From NCBI GenBank assembly GCA_030770545.1, contig CM061106.1:15645001-15709000 (forward strand): a DNA stretch of 64,000 nt, written 5' to 3'. Position 1 is the stretch's first letter; each line of letters begins with the position of its first letter. Positions 1 through 11,546 of this stretch are shown here, piece after piece. This DNA comes from Macropodus opercularis (lineage: Eukaryota > Chordata > Actinopteri > Anabantiformes > Osphronemidae). Under the pieces are notes generated by a model that saw only the letters and a program-made list of their open reading frames with translations, had not been told where the DNA came from and ran no database searches. A program made the position numbers and the translations under genes.

Positions 1-780
1 CATCACTGTCTGCTCTGTAGCACAAACAAGACCTGAAACATGACAAACATCACGTGTCCTTTTCTACAGATGAAGACTCACAATAAACTATAACCTCACG
101 CACAGAACACGCGTGGAGTCATCAGGTGTATGTGACACTCGATGACGTACCCGCGACAAACCGCTCATATGGGGAGAGAGGCCTGAAGGTGGAAGAGACA
201 GAGACACACACGTTACTCTACTAATGCTACAGCAATGAAGTCATCAATAATAAACAACAACAATATCATGTGGAACATTAAACATACGTGTGCTCTGAGG
301 AGGCCGGTGCTGCAGCAGGAGACAACTGTGTGGTGTCTGTTCCAAACACAGAAACTCAGTTCAACACAACAAATACATATATAATACACATATTCCAGCT
401 TTAGCCCCTGGAACTTTGAATCTATGTCCTTGTGGACTCACACCTGGAAAACGTCTCCTATACTGTTTAATGGCAGAACTTAATCAATTGCATTTGGAAA
501 AGTCACTTTTTACTAATGATTTGCTATTTGAACTACGAGTCTGATAAGATGAAAAGTAAAGCGACAATAAACTCTCTCTCTCTTCAAAAATGTCTAGACG
601 GAGTGAAAAACTGCTTTTCTAACACTAGCTTTTCGATAAAATATTATATATATATATATAATTACATTATTATATTAAAAGCATTAGCATAGCACAGTAC
701 AACATGTTTGCTAACGCTAGTCCGGGCTGTATAAATAGCAGAAGCTAACTCGGTCCTTTGCTCTGTTCAGCCGTCACTTA
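1..780. other. No gene recognised
   Basis: AT-rich sequence without a convincing coding exon on either strand. The only structured part is a short (TA)n run near 643–662. Confidence 0.5.
643..662. repeat. (TA)n microsatellite
   Basis: About ten TA dinucleotides in a row inside an AT-rich stretch. Confidence 0.8.
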
Positions 781-1080
781 CATAAAATACCGGATTTTAC
801 CGCCTTCTCGGTTCCGGAGCCCAGATGTGACTTTACGAACCGGCACCAAAACGTAACCGGTCCAGACTAAGATGGGGGCGATCTACGCTGGTGCCTTTCT
901 GAGCTACGCTAACACACAAGCTAGCGCTAGCCACATTAGCCGCTAGCCGTTAGCTGCACTTTGACTCCAGTGTGACACGTGTGATGGTGCGTTCGAGGCC
1001 TCCTTACTTCCAGACAAACCGCTGTGGGAGTCGCGAAGATGCTGAAGTCCACCGTCTGCCTGTTGACAATGAGCAGACGC
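781..1080. promoter_or_regulatory. CpG-containing promoter-like segment
   Basis: This block has many more CG dinucleotides than its surroundings and several GCTAGC-type palindromes near 920–950. On the minus strand a donor-like GTAAGTG occurs just after a short GC-rich stretch, near 775–785. This would fit a minus-strand promoter with a non-coding first exon whose gene lies to the left of the window. No protein supports it, so the call is tentative. Confidence 0.25.
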
Positions 1081-2457
1081 ACGATGATTAAGCGTCAAAC
1101 CATCTTAGACTGGATATTTGTTTTACATTATTTCATAACACAGAAATATAGATTAACATTCGTTGTAACATATTAAAACGCAAACAAAACGAGGACATGA
1201 CTCAGATTCTGAAGGTGACTGAAAACCTTTGATTTCACCTGGTTTCTTCTCTCAGGGATCCTCAATAATAAAGTTTAGCAGACAGCCCACTTTTATTTAT
1301 CTAGTAACATATTAAAATGCCAACAAACAAACCTGTTCAAAATAGATCAAGATATATTTGATTAGACATTTTAGTAAAAACATCAAAATTTCTCAATGCA
1401 CAAAGTCAAACAAACAGTTCGGGTCAAAAAATTCAGACACTTACCCTCCAGCGTCTGAGCAGACGCGCTATCTGTCCAAAAAAACAAGGCAGCCTTTGTT
1501 GGAAAGTAAAATCAAACAACATAATATATGTGATATCAAGTATGAAAGGTGTGTTGTTGTAGTTGTAGGTGTAGTTGTGGTGCAATGAAGCAAAGCTCAT
1601 CATTAGTCTTTCTCTCTCTGAAAACCTTTGAGTTGCTGAGGGAACGCAGAAATCTCTGTCCTGATACAGGTTAAGATGCAATTTATTGAATCTCTTACTG
1701 GTGGAGGTTTCAAATGAACATGTAGCATTCAGTCTACTCTGGGTGAATGTTTCTAGCTAACACATATTGACTAAATGATCGCTTGCTCTTTCTTTGCCGT
1801 ATGAAAACCACACTTTCTCTGCAGAATAAGGGAGAAGGGGGCCGTGCAAGACTGGGAGTGGGGGTCAGCCGAGTTTGGTGGATGGACAAAGGGGCTTGAA
1901 AACCAGAAGGTGTGTAAAAGGCTGGACAGGGAGACTCCCAAACCCATCAACATACATAGAGACGCCTTCACACACACGTCCGTACACACAAAAGCAGCAC
2001 AGGCGAGATGTCTGGTTGACAGATATGGCAGTTGTTGGAAATTCCAAAGTCTTCATTTAGATGAAACTATGCATTTGTGGTCACAGTGATGATGGACCAA
2101 TCACAGGCTACGGTTGGTTTATAGAAAGGTGAACTCATGTTGTACTGTTGATGTTTTAAAATGTATAATACACATTCAGATGTGTTTTTGGAGATGATTT
2201 AATAAAAATATATTAGTTAGAGCAGAAGAATGACACAGACAAACATTGTCAGTTCTTTCATCTTCCATCATTCTGAGAAATAAATGTTTGCATAAACACA
2301 AACACTATTGTGATAACAGCACAACATTTAATGTTAAAGTTGATAAGCTGGAGCCTCCAACACTGCTGTGTGAACACTCTGACTCTGAAGTCAAGTCTCC
2401 TCAGTGATGACACCACCTCCAGCTTTTCTGGTTCAGCTCCTGAGTTAGTAAGAAACT
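1081..2457. other. No gene recognised
   Basis: Several open frames of 60–82 codons overlap on both strands between 1358 and 2089, but they are mutually exclusive, low-complexity or unlike any family I know. I see no splice-supported exon. Confidence 0.45.
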
Positions 2458-2795
2458 CTATTTATTTATAAGAATCAAACATATAGAAATAGTTATTCAA
2501 TCATGTAGATATGTACATACAAGATTAACCTGATGTAGCATAATCATGTGTTTCACTTTTTTGTCCATCCTTGACTGACTAATAAAGTTTACGTGTTTAA
2601 GTCTGAGTGAGTTGTGTCTGTTTTTCTGAGCTGCAGTTCAACCAGAAGGTGAGTAATGAGACCAGATGTGTGTCAGGGTGGTTCCGGCCTAAGGAAGGAC
2701 TCTATATAATTATGAAAATAACAAAACATGTATAAATATTTATTCAATCATGCAAATATGTACATACAAGTTGAACCTGGTATAATCATCTGTTT
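2458..2795. repeat. Diverged direct repeat pair (2458–2552 and 2702–2795)
   Basis: Two segments of about 95 bp share a core reading roughly TTATTCAATCATG, then ATATGTACATACAAG, then a run ending in ATAATCAT. They lie about 245 bp apart in the same orientation, with substitutions and small gaps between copies. This is an old local duplication. Confidence 0.6.
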
Positions 2796-2909
2796 ATTCC
2801 TAACCCCAGGAACAGAACGCGACGTGAACCAAGCCTATTAAAACAACTCAGGCCTCTAAAACGTCAACTTCGCACCTTGACTTTTGACCTGTTGAAAAGT
2901 GCAGGACAG

Positions 2910-2978
2910 CTGCTAGCCGCTAGATGCTAGCCGCTAGATGCTAGCTGGATAGCCGCTAGATGCTAGCTGGTAGCTGCC
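2910..2978. repeat. GCTAGC/CCGCTAGAT short tandem repeat
   Basis: Imperfect tandem copies of GCTAGCCGCTAGAT and GCTAGCTGG variants. The unit is itself palindromic (GCTAGC). Similar GCTAGC clusters occur near 920–950 and 3345–3360. Confidence 0.75.
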
Positions 2979-3505
2979 ATTTTAACAGTCGTGTTTTTGG
3001 ACAGCGACGAATTTGGAAGCAACACTTGGATTATTCTACGGATTATTCTCCCAGCTAACACCTACAGTTATCTTAAAGGATTTAACCAAACGCTTTTTAA
3101 CATCAACCAAGCTTTATCCATTGGAGCAGCTTGTGACGTTTCGGACCGACTGTCAATGTTGAATCATCTTTCAAATTCAACATTACCCCTTTTCCTCGTT
3201 TTACACAGACAGAAGTTGAAGCCGCGTCGCCTATTGGCCTTTATTCAGGTAAACACATATGATAGATGGACTCTCTCTCTGAATGAGTTAGCATTTTACT
3301 TGCTAAGCATTAGCCCCAATGCTGCTACTGATGGTTAGCTAACCTGTAGCTCGCTAGCTGCCAGTTTCTAATAGGCCAGTAATTAATTTGTGTCTCTACG
3401 ATCTGAGAATGTTTTTTTGACTTATCGACTGACAAATATTCAGTTTAGTTTTCAATTTCATAAAATTAAAAATTATATTGCCTGGAATAAAATGTTTGCT
3501 TACTG

Positions 3506-3531
3506 ATTGGCCTCTGACCCTGGTGACGTCA
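3506..3531 (+). promoter_or_regulatory. CCAAT-box plus CRE, copy 1
   Basis: An inverted CCAAT box (ATTGG, 3506–3510) is followed 13 bp later by the full palindromic CRE TGACGTCA at 3524–3531. About 60 bp downstream is a donor-like CACAG/GTAAGA. The arrangement resembles a short promoter with a non-coding first exon. Transcription is inferred. Confidence 0.4.
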
Positions 3532-3952
3532 CAGACTGTTGTATCTAGCGACGGGACAACAATCTTTCAGCCGTTTCCACAACGGACAGAGACACAGGTA
3601 AGATGTTTCGAGCTAAGCTCAATGTTAATTTTACTATATTTATTCATTGTTATATTTCTTATTTCTTGTGTTTAGTTTATTCAGATAAACACAGACTAGA
3701 TACGTTCACCGATAGAAGGACTCTCTCTGAATGAGTCAGCATTTTACTTGCTAAGCATTAGCCTCAATGCTGCTACTGATGGTTAGCTAACCTGTAGCTC
3801 GCTGGCTGCCAGTTTCTAATAGGCCAGGAATTAACTTGTGTCTCTACGATGTCAAAATGTTTTTTGACTTATCGACTGACAAATATTCAGTTTAGTTTTC
3901 AATGTCATAAAATTAAAAATTATATTGCCTGTGATAAAATATGTACTTACTG

Positions 3953-3978
3953 ATTGGCCTCTGACTCAGGTGACGTCA
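3953..3978 (+). promoter_or_regulatory. CCAAT-box plus CRE, copy 2
   Basis: The second unit of the tandem duplication keeps the same pair: ATTGG at 3953–3957 and TGACGTCA at 3971–3978. Here the downstream donor-like site is CACAG/GTAGGA instead of GTAAGA. Confidence 0.4.
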
Positions 3979-4179
3979 CAGATTGTCGTCTCTAGCGACG
4001 GGACAACAATCTTTCAGCCGTTTCCACAACGGACAGAGACACAGGTAGGATGTTTACAGCTGAGCTCAATGTTAATTTTACTGTATTTATTCTGTTATAA
4101 TTCTTATTTCTTGTGTTTAGTTTATCTTCATGCTTCTGTCAAATTTTCTTCATTTAATGATGAATAATATGTGGTTCTG

Positions 4180-5140
4180 AACCTGAAGTGCTTTTATATA
4201 GTGTTAAACTGTCTTTCAATGCTGGATTCAGGTAATTAGTTGGAGTCACTGTCTTTCTAGTGTTTGGTTCGTCTGCTTTAGTCAGTGAGTGGGTTTGTTA
4301 AATGCTGACTGAAACCATCAGTGTCTAACAGTGAACTAAATGCAGTGTTGACATAGTTATTGGTAACATCACTCAGACTTATTTGCTTAGTAACAGTAAA
4401 CAGTCTTTTCCAGTTGATTCCACAGCAGACAGAGACACAGATCAGACAATTTATAGTTGAGATCAAAGGTTTATTTGACTTATATTTTGTGATCAGTCGA
4501 ACCAGAGTGTGCTGAGAAGTTAACTGACCTGACCTGCATGTTTAGCTGCAGCTTTTTCTGTTTGATAACTTTGCTTATATTTGCTTGTAAATTCTGGATT
4601 TGCTCGTATCCTTAAAGATGCAAACAGATTCACTTCATTTCTCAGAAAATATGTCAAAACACGTTGTCTCAGTGTTGCTTGGTTCCTGGTTCTGGCTCAC
4701 ACTGTTGTTGAACCAGCGATACTGGGCCTTGCTAACCTCCTTTCTACATGCAGACAGGAGCGAGTCATGGAAAAGGCAGCAGCTCTACACTGAGTCACAG
4801 ACTGGACCTTTGAGGCTGTGCAGGGAAGGATAACAGCTCATGGACGCTGTGGATCGAGGAGGAAGTTAAGCAGTTTTTCTCTATTTAAACGTGTTTCTGG
4901 GTTGTGTTGTGTCATTGATGAAGTGGTCAGAGTGTGGCATCCCAGGTAGGAGGAGGAGTGCTGGCATGCTGGGCCACTCTCAATCTATGTTCATTATCGT
5001 TTGTATTGCAGTGCAAGGGAGGAAAAAGTTCCCGTCCCTTACAAGGCCATGCAAACAGTCAGTGATACTGAGGGGCCTGTGTCTTTAGTGTCATGTAGAA
5101 TGAGTCTTGCTGGGCTGTTGGGCCACCCACTCAAAAGTTT
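4180..5140. other. No gene recognised
   Basis: Two overlapping plus-strand frames near 4581–4833 and one at 4891–5088 are short and carry no recognisable motif. Nothing else stands out. Confidence 0.4.
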
Positions 5141-5149
5141 TAGTTAGTA

Positions 5150-5340
5150 TTGTAGTAGAAGTGTTGTAGTAGTATCACAGTAGTAGTAGTAGAAGGGTCA
5201 TAATAATAATAGTAGTAGTAGTAGAAATAGTACTAGTAGAAGTGTAGTAGTAATGGTAGTTGTGTTATGGTAGTATAATACTAGTGAAAGAGTAGAAGTA
5301 CTACTAGTTATGATAGTGTCCTACTATTGTAGTAGTAGCT
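5150..5340. repeat. Degenerate (TAG)n microsatellite
   Basis: Interrupted runs of TAG/GTA trinucleotides over about 190 bp, ending immediately before the 720-bp tandem array. Confidence 0.8.
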
Positions 5341-5359
5341 GTGTAGGGGGGGTTAGGAA

Positions 5360-8300
5360 TTAACAAAATCTCAGAATAGTATTAGAATGAAAGTTTCACT
5401 GACTTGCAAAGACACATTTAACGAAGCTGCGTTTTTAATAGTTCCTAATAGATACATTTACTTTTTAACTGCAACACGTTTCTTTGTGGAGACATTTGTA
5501 AATATTTCTATTCCTGTTATGCTTAATCAACATGATTGAGATGATCACCAGTAACACTCTTGTTCTTCTAGGGGCAGCGTTGACCAGCACAGTGGGAGAC
5601 ACGTTGAGGGAATCTCCACTGCAGCGTGGAGTCACCAGCGAAGGACTTCATCCCTACACATGTGTAGACTGCAACAGTGTCTCTGGTGGCAAAGGGAGGG
5701 AAACCTAACGGTGACAACGTAACTCCCTGCAACACCATGAGGACCAGTTGCTCAGGTGAATTCCCTGCAAGCTGTCTGGCTACTGCACCGAGGACCAAGA
5801 CGGGACAACTCCTATGAACCAGCGTCAGTGTTGGATCCGACCAAACCAGGTAATGACGCAACCACTGACAGAGACAAGTTTCTTTTTATGTAGTGTGTGA
5901 GAAAACCTCAGCATCACCGGTCGAGGCAGACGACCGTCCACCCTGAGCCTGGTTCTGCCTGAGGTTTCTTCCTTCAAAGGGAGTTTTTCCTCCCCACTGT
6001 CGCCTAGTGCTTGCTCAGGGTGGAAGCACCTCCAAACAAACACCCACAACAGTATTATTCAGAGGATTTATATATTTAACAAAATCTCAGAATCGTGTTA
6101 GAATGAAAGTTTTACTGACTTGCAAAGACACATTTAACGAAGCTGCGTTTTTAATAGTTCCTAATAGATACATTTACTTTTTAACTGCAACACGTTTCTT
6201 TGTGGAGACATTTGTAAATATTTCTATTCCTGCTCAATCAACATGATTGAGATGATCACCAGTAACACTCTTGTTCTTCTAGGGGCAGCGTTGACCAGCA
6301 CATTGGGAGACACGTTGAGTGAATCTCCACTGCAGCGTGGAGTCACCAGCGAAGGACTTCATCACTACACATGTGTAGAGTGCAACAGTGTCTATGGTGG
6401 CAAAGGGAGGGAAACCTAACGGTGACAACGTAACTCCCTGCAACACCATGAGGACCAGTTGCTCAGGTGAATTCCCTGCAAGCTGTTTGGCTACTGCACC
6501 AAGGACCAAGACGGGACAACTTCTATGAACCAGCGTCCGTGTTGGATCCGACCAAACCAGGTACTGACACAACCACTGAGCACTGACAGAGACAAGTTTC
6601 TTTTTATGCAGTGTGTGAGAAAACCTCAGCATCACCGGTCGAGGCAGACGACCGTCCACCCTGAGCCTGGTTCTGCCCGAGGTTTCTTCCTTCAAAGGGA
6701 GTTTTTCCTCTCCACTGTCTCCTAGTGCTTGCTCAGGGTGGAAGCACCTCAAAACAAACACCCACAACAGTATTATTCAGAGGATTTATATATTTAACAA
6801 AATCTCAGATTAGTATTAGAATGAAAGTTTTACTGACTCGCAAAGACACATTTAACCAGGCTGCTTTTTTAATAGTTCCTAATAGATACATTTACTTTTT
6901 AACTGTAACACGTTTCTTTGTGGAGACATTTGTAAATATTTCTATTCCTGTTATGCTTAATCAACATGATTGAGATGATCACCAGTAACACTCTTGTTCT
7001 TCTAGGGGCAGCGTTGACCAGCACAGTGGGAGACACGTTGAGTGAATGTCCACTGCAGCGTGGAGTCACCAGCGAAGGACTTCATCACTACACATGTGTA
7101 GACTGCAACAGTATCTCTGGTGGCAAAGGGAGGGAAACCTAACGGTGACAACGTAACTCCCTGCAACACCATGAGGACCAGTTGCTCAGGTGAATTCCCT
7201 GCAAGCTGTCTGGCTACTGCACCAAGGACCAAGACGGGACAACTTCTATGAACCAGCGTCCGTGTTGGATCCGACCAAACCAGGTACTGACACAACCACT
7301 GAGCACTGACAGAGACAAGTTTCTTTTTATGCAGTGTGTGAGAAAACCTCAGCATCACCGGTCGAGGCAGACGACCGTCCACCCTGAGCCTGGTTCTGCC
7401 CGAGGTTTCTTCCTTCAAAGGGAGTTTTTCCTCTCCACTGTCTCCTAGTGCTTGCTCAGGGTGGAAGCACCTCAAAACAAACACCCACAACAGTATTATT
7501 CAGAGGATTTATATATTTAACGAAATCTCAGATTAGTATTAGAATGAAAGTTTTACTGACTCGCAAAGACACATTTAACCAGGCTGCTTTTTTAATAGTT
7601 CCTAATAGATACATTTACTTTTTAACTGTAACACGTTTCTTTGTGGAGACATTTGTAAATATTTCTATTCCTGTTATGCTTAATCAACATGATTGAGATG
7701 ATCACCAGTAACACTCTTGTTCTTCTAGGGGCAGCGTTGACCAGCACAGTGGGAGACACGTTGAGTGAATGTCCACTGCAGCGTGGAGTCACCAGCGAAG
7801 GACTTCATCACTACACATGTGTAGACTGCAACAGTGTCTCTGGTGGCAAAGGGAGGGAAACCTAACGGTGACAACGTAACTCCCTGCAACACCATGAGGA
7901 CCAGTTGCTCAGGTGAATTCCCTGCAAGCTGTCTGGCTACTGCACCGAGGACCAAGACGGGACAACTCCTATGAACCAGCGTCCGTGTTGGATCCGACCA
8001 AACCAGGTACTGACGCAACCACTGAGCACTGACAGAGACGAGTTTCTTTTTATGTAGTGTGTTAGAAAACCTCAGCATCACCGGTCGAGGCAGACGACCG
8101 CCCACCCTGAGCCTGGTTCTTCCCGAGGTTTCTTTCTTCAAAGGGAGTTTTTCCTTTCCACTGTGTCCTAGTGCTTGCTCAGGGTGGAAGCGCCTCAAAA
8201 CAAACACCCACAACAGTATTATTCAGAGGATTTATATATTTAACGAAATCTCAGAATAGTATTAGAATGAAAGTTTTACTGACTTGCAAAGACACATTTA

Positions 8301-9668
8301 ACGAAGCTGCGTTTTTAATAGTTCCTAATAGATACATTTACTTTTTAACTGCAACACGTTTCTATGTGGAGACATTTGTAAATATTTCTATTCCTGTTAT
8401 GCTTAATCAACATGATTGAGATGATCACCAGTAACACTCTTGTTCTTCTAGGGGCAGCGTTGAGCAGCACAGTGGGAGACATGTTGAGTGAATCTCCACT
8501 GCAGCGTGGAGTCACCAGCGAAGGACTTCATCACTACACATGTGTAGACTGCAACAGTGTCTCTGGTGGCAAAGGGAGGGAAACCTAACGGTGACAACGT
8601 AACTCCCTGCAACACCATGAGGACCAGTTGCTCAGGTGAATTCCCTGCAAGCTGTCTGGCTACTGCACCGAGGACCAAGACGGGACAACTCGTATGAACC
8701 AGCGTCAGTGTTGGATCCGACCAAACCAGGTACTGACGCAACCACTGACAGAGACAAGTTTCTTTTTATGTAGTGTGTGAGAAAACCTCAGCATCACCGG
8801 CCGAGGCAGACGACCGCCCACCCTGAGCCTGGTTCTGCCCAAGGTTTCTTCCTTCAAAGGGAGTTTTTCCTCTCCACTGTCTCCTAGTGCTTGCTCAGGG
8901 TGGAAGCGTCTCAAAACAAACACCCACAACAGTATTATTCAGAGGATTTATATATTTAACAAAATCTCAGATTAGTATTAGAATGAAAGTTTTACTGACT
9001 TGCAAAGACACATTTAACGAAGCTGCGTTTTTAATAGTTCCTAATAGATACATTTACTTTTTAACTGCAACACGTTTCTTTGTGGAGACATTTGTAAATA
9101 TTTCTATTCCTGCTCAATCAACATGATTGAGATGATCACCAGTAGCACTCTTGTTCTTCTAGGGGCAGTGTTGACCAGCACAGTGGGAGACACGTTGAGG
9201 GAATCTCCACTGCAGCGTGGAGTCACCAGCGAAGGACTTCATCACTACACATGTGTAGACTGCAACAGTGTCTCTGGTGGCAAAGGGAGGGAAACCTAAC
9301 GGTGACAACGTAACTCCCTGCAACACCATGAGGACCAGTTGCTCAGGTGAATTCCCTGCAAGCTGTCTGACTACTGCACCGAGGACCAAGACAGGACAAC
9401 TCCTATGAACCAGCGTCAGTGTTGGATCCGACCAAACCAGGTACTGACGCAACCATTGAGCACTGACAGAGACGAGTTTCTTTTTATGTAGTGTGTGAGA
9501 AAACCTCAGCAACACCGGTCGAGGCAGACGACCGCCCACCCTGAGCCTGGTTCTGCCTGAGGTTTCTTCCTTCAAAGGGAGTTTTTCCTCTCCACTGTCG
9601 CCTAGTGCTTGCTCAGGGTGGAAGCACTTCAAAACAAAGAACCACAACAGTATTATTCAGAGGATTTA
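5360..9668. repeat. Tandem array, six units of ~720 bp
   Basis: Taking the recurring TTAACAAAATCTCAG or TTAACGAAATCTCAG as unit start, units begin at 5360, 6076, 6794, 7517, 8240 and 8956. Lengths are about 716, 718, 723, 723, 716 and 713 bp. Each unit has three parts: an AT-rich block of ~200 bp, a block starting after TTCTTCTAG and ending at a CCAG/GTA site, and a block matching the 3' tail of fish L2-like LINEs (GGTTTCTTCCTTCAAAGG and CACTGTCKCCTAGTGCTTG). Units 1 and 5 share a 7-bp deletion (GAGCACT lost). Units 2 and 6 share a 5-bp deletion beside TCAATCAACATG. Units 2–4 are almost identical over long stretches, which points to recent unequal exchange. Confidence 0.95.
5572..5849 (+). 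other. Candidate repeated exon (first of six)
   Basis: In every array unit this ~280-bp block is preceded by a pyrimidine-rich stretch ending TTCTTCTAG and followed by CCAG/GTAMTG, the sequence context of an internal exon. No plus-strand frame is open through the block; the longest runs about 50 codons before a stop. If it is spliced, it is probably non-coding or a decayed exon. I recognise no protein family in any frame. Confidence 0.3.
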
Positions 9669-9770
9669 CAAAAAATATCTTAATAAAATCTGACTTAAAC
9701 TGATTACAGGTTTTATGTTTTTTATTCAATCACCGACTTGTGTTAGACTCAAATTTATTAGGGGTTAATA

Positions 9771-11106
9771 CAGGGGTCGGTAACCTTCACCACACAAAGG
9801 GACCTGTTTTCACTTCTTCCAGACTCGCAGCAAAGCGTTTCAGCCACCGGACTTTGTTGTGCAGCAGGAGATCAGAATATGTGCTTTCCAGCTCGTCCAG
9901 TAACGAACGGAACTGACAGTGATTTAAACCTTTTGCCGTTATTTTATTAACAATCCGAATGACAACATTCATTACTTCTGTGCATTCCGGAGGAAATGTT
10001 TGCACACACAGTGCCTCTTGGTGCAGGATGCAGTGAAAAGTCAGCAGCTTTCTGTTCAGCGACTTCTGCAGTAAAGCCGCAAAACCCTTATGTGCTCCTG
10101 TCATACTTGGTCCCATCAGTAGCCACTGACACCAGGTGAGTGGTGTTCATTTCTTTGGCTCTTAAACAGTTCAAGACAGCCTCACAGATGTCTTCCCCCC
10201 CGTGTTTGGCCTTTTAGTGGTATCAACTCAATCAGTTCTTCCTGTGGCCCAGCAGAGTTTACATACCGGCAGAACAGTGCTATTTGTTCAATATCACCTT
10301 TGTCTTCAGACTCATCACAGGCAATCGAGTAGGCCACAGCTGAATTGATGTCTTTAATTTGCTGTCTGGTGACGTCTTCTGCCATTTTTATGGTTCTGTC
10401 TTTGACAGTCTTTGCAGAGACGGCATCTCCCTGATTTTCTGCACAATTTCACTCTTGTTTTTAAAGTCCGTCTGAAATCTTAATGAAAGATCCTTTTATA
10501 TATTCTCCATCTGTGAACGGCTTCCCGTGGCCGACTATTTCCCGAGCGGCCACAAAACTAGCAAATGTAGTTTTTTTGTAATTTGCAAACTTCATCCACT
10601 TCTTGAAATTTTTGCTCAGATCAACCTTCCGCATCAGTTCCGAAACGGCTTTTTTCTCTCATCTCCATCTGGATATTTTTGAGCAAAGGCTGCATGTTGT
10701 TTGCTAGTTTCTCATTACATATTAAGCAGACTGGTAAACAGACTGGTCAACAGTGAAAGCATATGAATCTGCCCACGTAGCATTAAACGTTCTGTTTTCT
10801 TCATACACTTTTCTTTTCTTAGAATTCTCCATAGTTGGCTACCTGGGGTCGAAACGTTTAAGAAGTCGCAGTTGTGACACATATGAAGAGCGACGAAAAA
10901 CTTCAACACGTTTTATTTAGATTTTACAAGATCACCAAAATTTTCAACTTTAGAATTACATTTTAAAAACTAACAAACTAAAATAAAATATTTATAAAAC
11001 ATTTTTAATTAAATACTCATTATTTATTTTCCAAAGCCACAGGGAGCCGCAGAAGAGGGATGAAAGAGCCGCATGTGGCTCCGGAGCCGCGGGTTGCCGA
11101 CCCCTG
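9771..11106 (-). mobile_element. hAT DNA transposon, decayed
   Basis: The ends form terminal inverted repeats typical of hAT elements: CAGGGGTCGGTAACC at 9771–9785 and GGTTGCCGACCCCTG at 11092–11106. Between them lies a minus-strand hAT transposase remnant. At ~1.34 kb the element is much shorter than an autonomous copy. The flanking 8-mers (GGTTAATA and GTATAGAT) do not match, so the target-site duplication is lost or mutated. The right end abuts a LINE RNase H fragment, so the transposon probably inserted into an older element. Confidence 0.85.
9787..10870 (-). pseudogene. hAT transposase pseudogene (ZBED/GTF2IRD2-like)
   Basis: Read on the minus strand in several frames, fragments follow the order expected of a hAT transposase. 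A BED-like start has WADSYAF and, one frame away, CLICNEKLANN. Next come FAQKYPDGDERK and KKWMKFANYKKTTFASFV. The DDE-core region follows with SIACDESEDKGDIEQIALF (first catalytic Asp region), and then LLTFHCILHQEALC and HNKVRWLKRFAASLEE (insert and C-terminal part). In-frame stops and frameshifts separate the pieces, so no working protein is made. The family resemblance is to the GTF2IRD2/ZBED/SCAND3-type domesticated hAT proteins; here it is clearly a transposon remnant inside its own termini. Confidence 0.85.
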
Positions 11107-11260
11107 GTATAGATACTAAAGCTGAGCTACAGTCTGAGAACAGAGTGACTTTAAATGGTTTGTTTTGTTCTGCCCACTGTAAAGCTGCTGTAATAGCCAA
11201 CAATTCCGCTGTGTACACGGCGAGATGGTCTGATGTTCTTTGTTTTCCAGAAAGTTGCAA
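11107..11260 (-). pseudogene. LINE RNase H domain fragment
   Basis: The minus strand reads AVYTAELLAITAALQWAE and, about ten residues later, LFSDCSSALVSI. These are the Glu helix and Asp strand of an RNase H domain as found at the C-terminus of RNase-H-bearing non-LTR retrotransposons. The frame runs straight into the hAT terminus at 11106, where homology stops, so the fragment was cut by that insertion. Upstream coding sequence is missing. Confidence 0.65.
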
Positions 11261-11546
11261 AACTTAACTTAAACCTGCCCAATAATTCATCAGGAGCTGC
11301 TGATGTCTGAGCTCATTGGCTCTTCTCCCATCTCAGATTTTCATACAGAGTCTTGTTATTGAGGACAAATCCAGTTTACTTTGCTACATTTACAGTATAA
11401 GGTCAATCAAGGCTTGTGTTTCCATTTCTTGCTCTTACAGATGATGACAAGCTCCTCTTCCCTCTCTGTGTGTCAACGGTGTCAACACACCAACACAAAA
11501 CATGTTATTAGTACATATTTATCTGCGTATTTTATCCTTTTTCCAG

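Larger units (their letters stand above)
3240..4121. repeat. Tandem duplication of a ~440-bp unit (3240–3676; 3677–4121)
   Basis: The two halves align almost end to end: a run of CTCTCTCTGAATGAGT, then TTGCTAAGCATTAGCC, a long shared AT-rich part, a CCAAT/CRE block, and the ending TTTCTTGTGTTTAGTTTA. Divergence is modest (point changes plus a few indels). Part of a third, more diverged copy (CAGACAGAGACACAG) is visible near 4410–4445. Confidence 0.85.

Noticed and set aside
2991..3338. 115-codon ORF (plus)
   Set aside because: It crosses into the start of the tandem-duplicated unit and has no recognisable domain; it may be 5' leader sequence, but support is too weak to call a gene.
5360..9668. 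CRISPR-like or satellite centromeric array
   Set aside because: Units are ~720 bp with an embedded LINE tail; there are no short spaced repeats, and six units in a gene-bearing context do not suggest centromere satellite.
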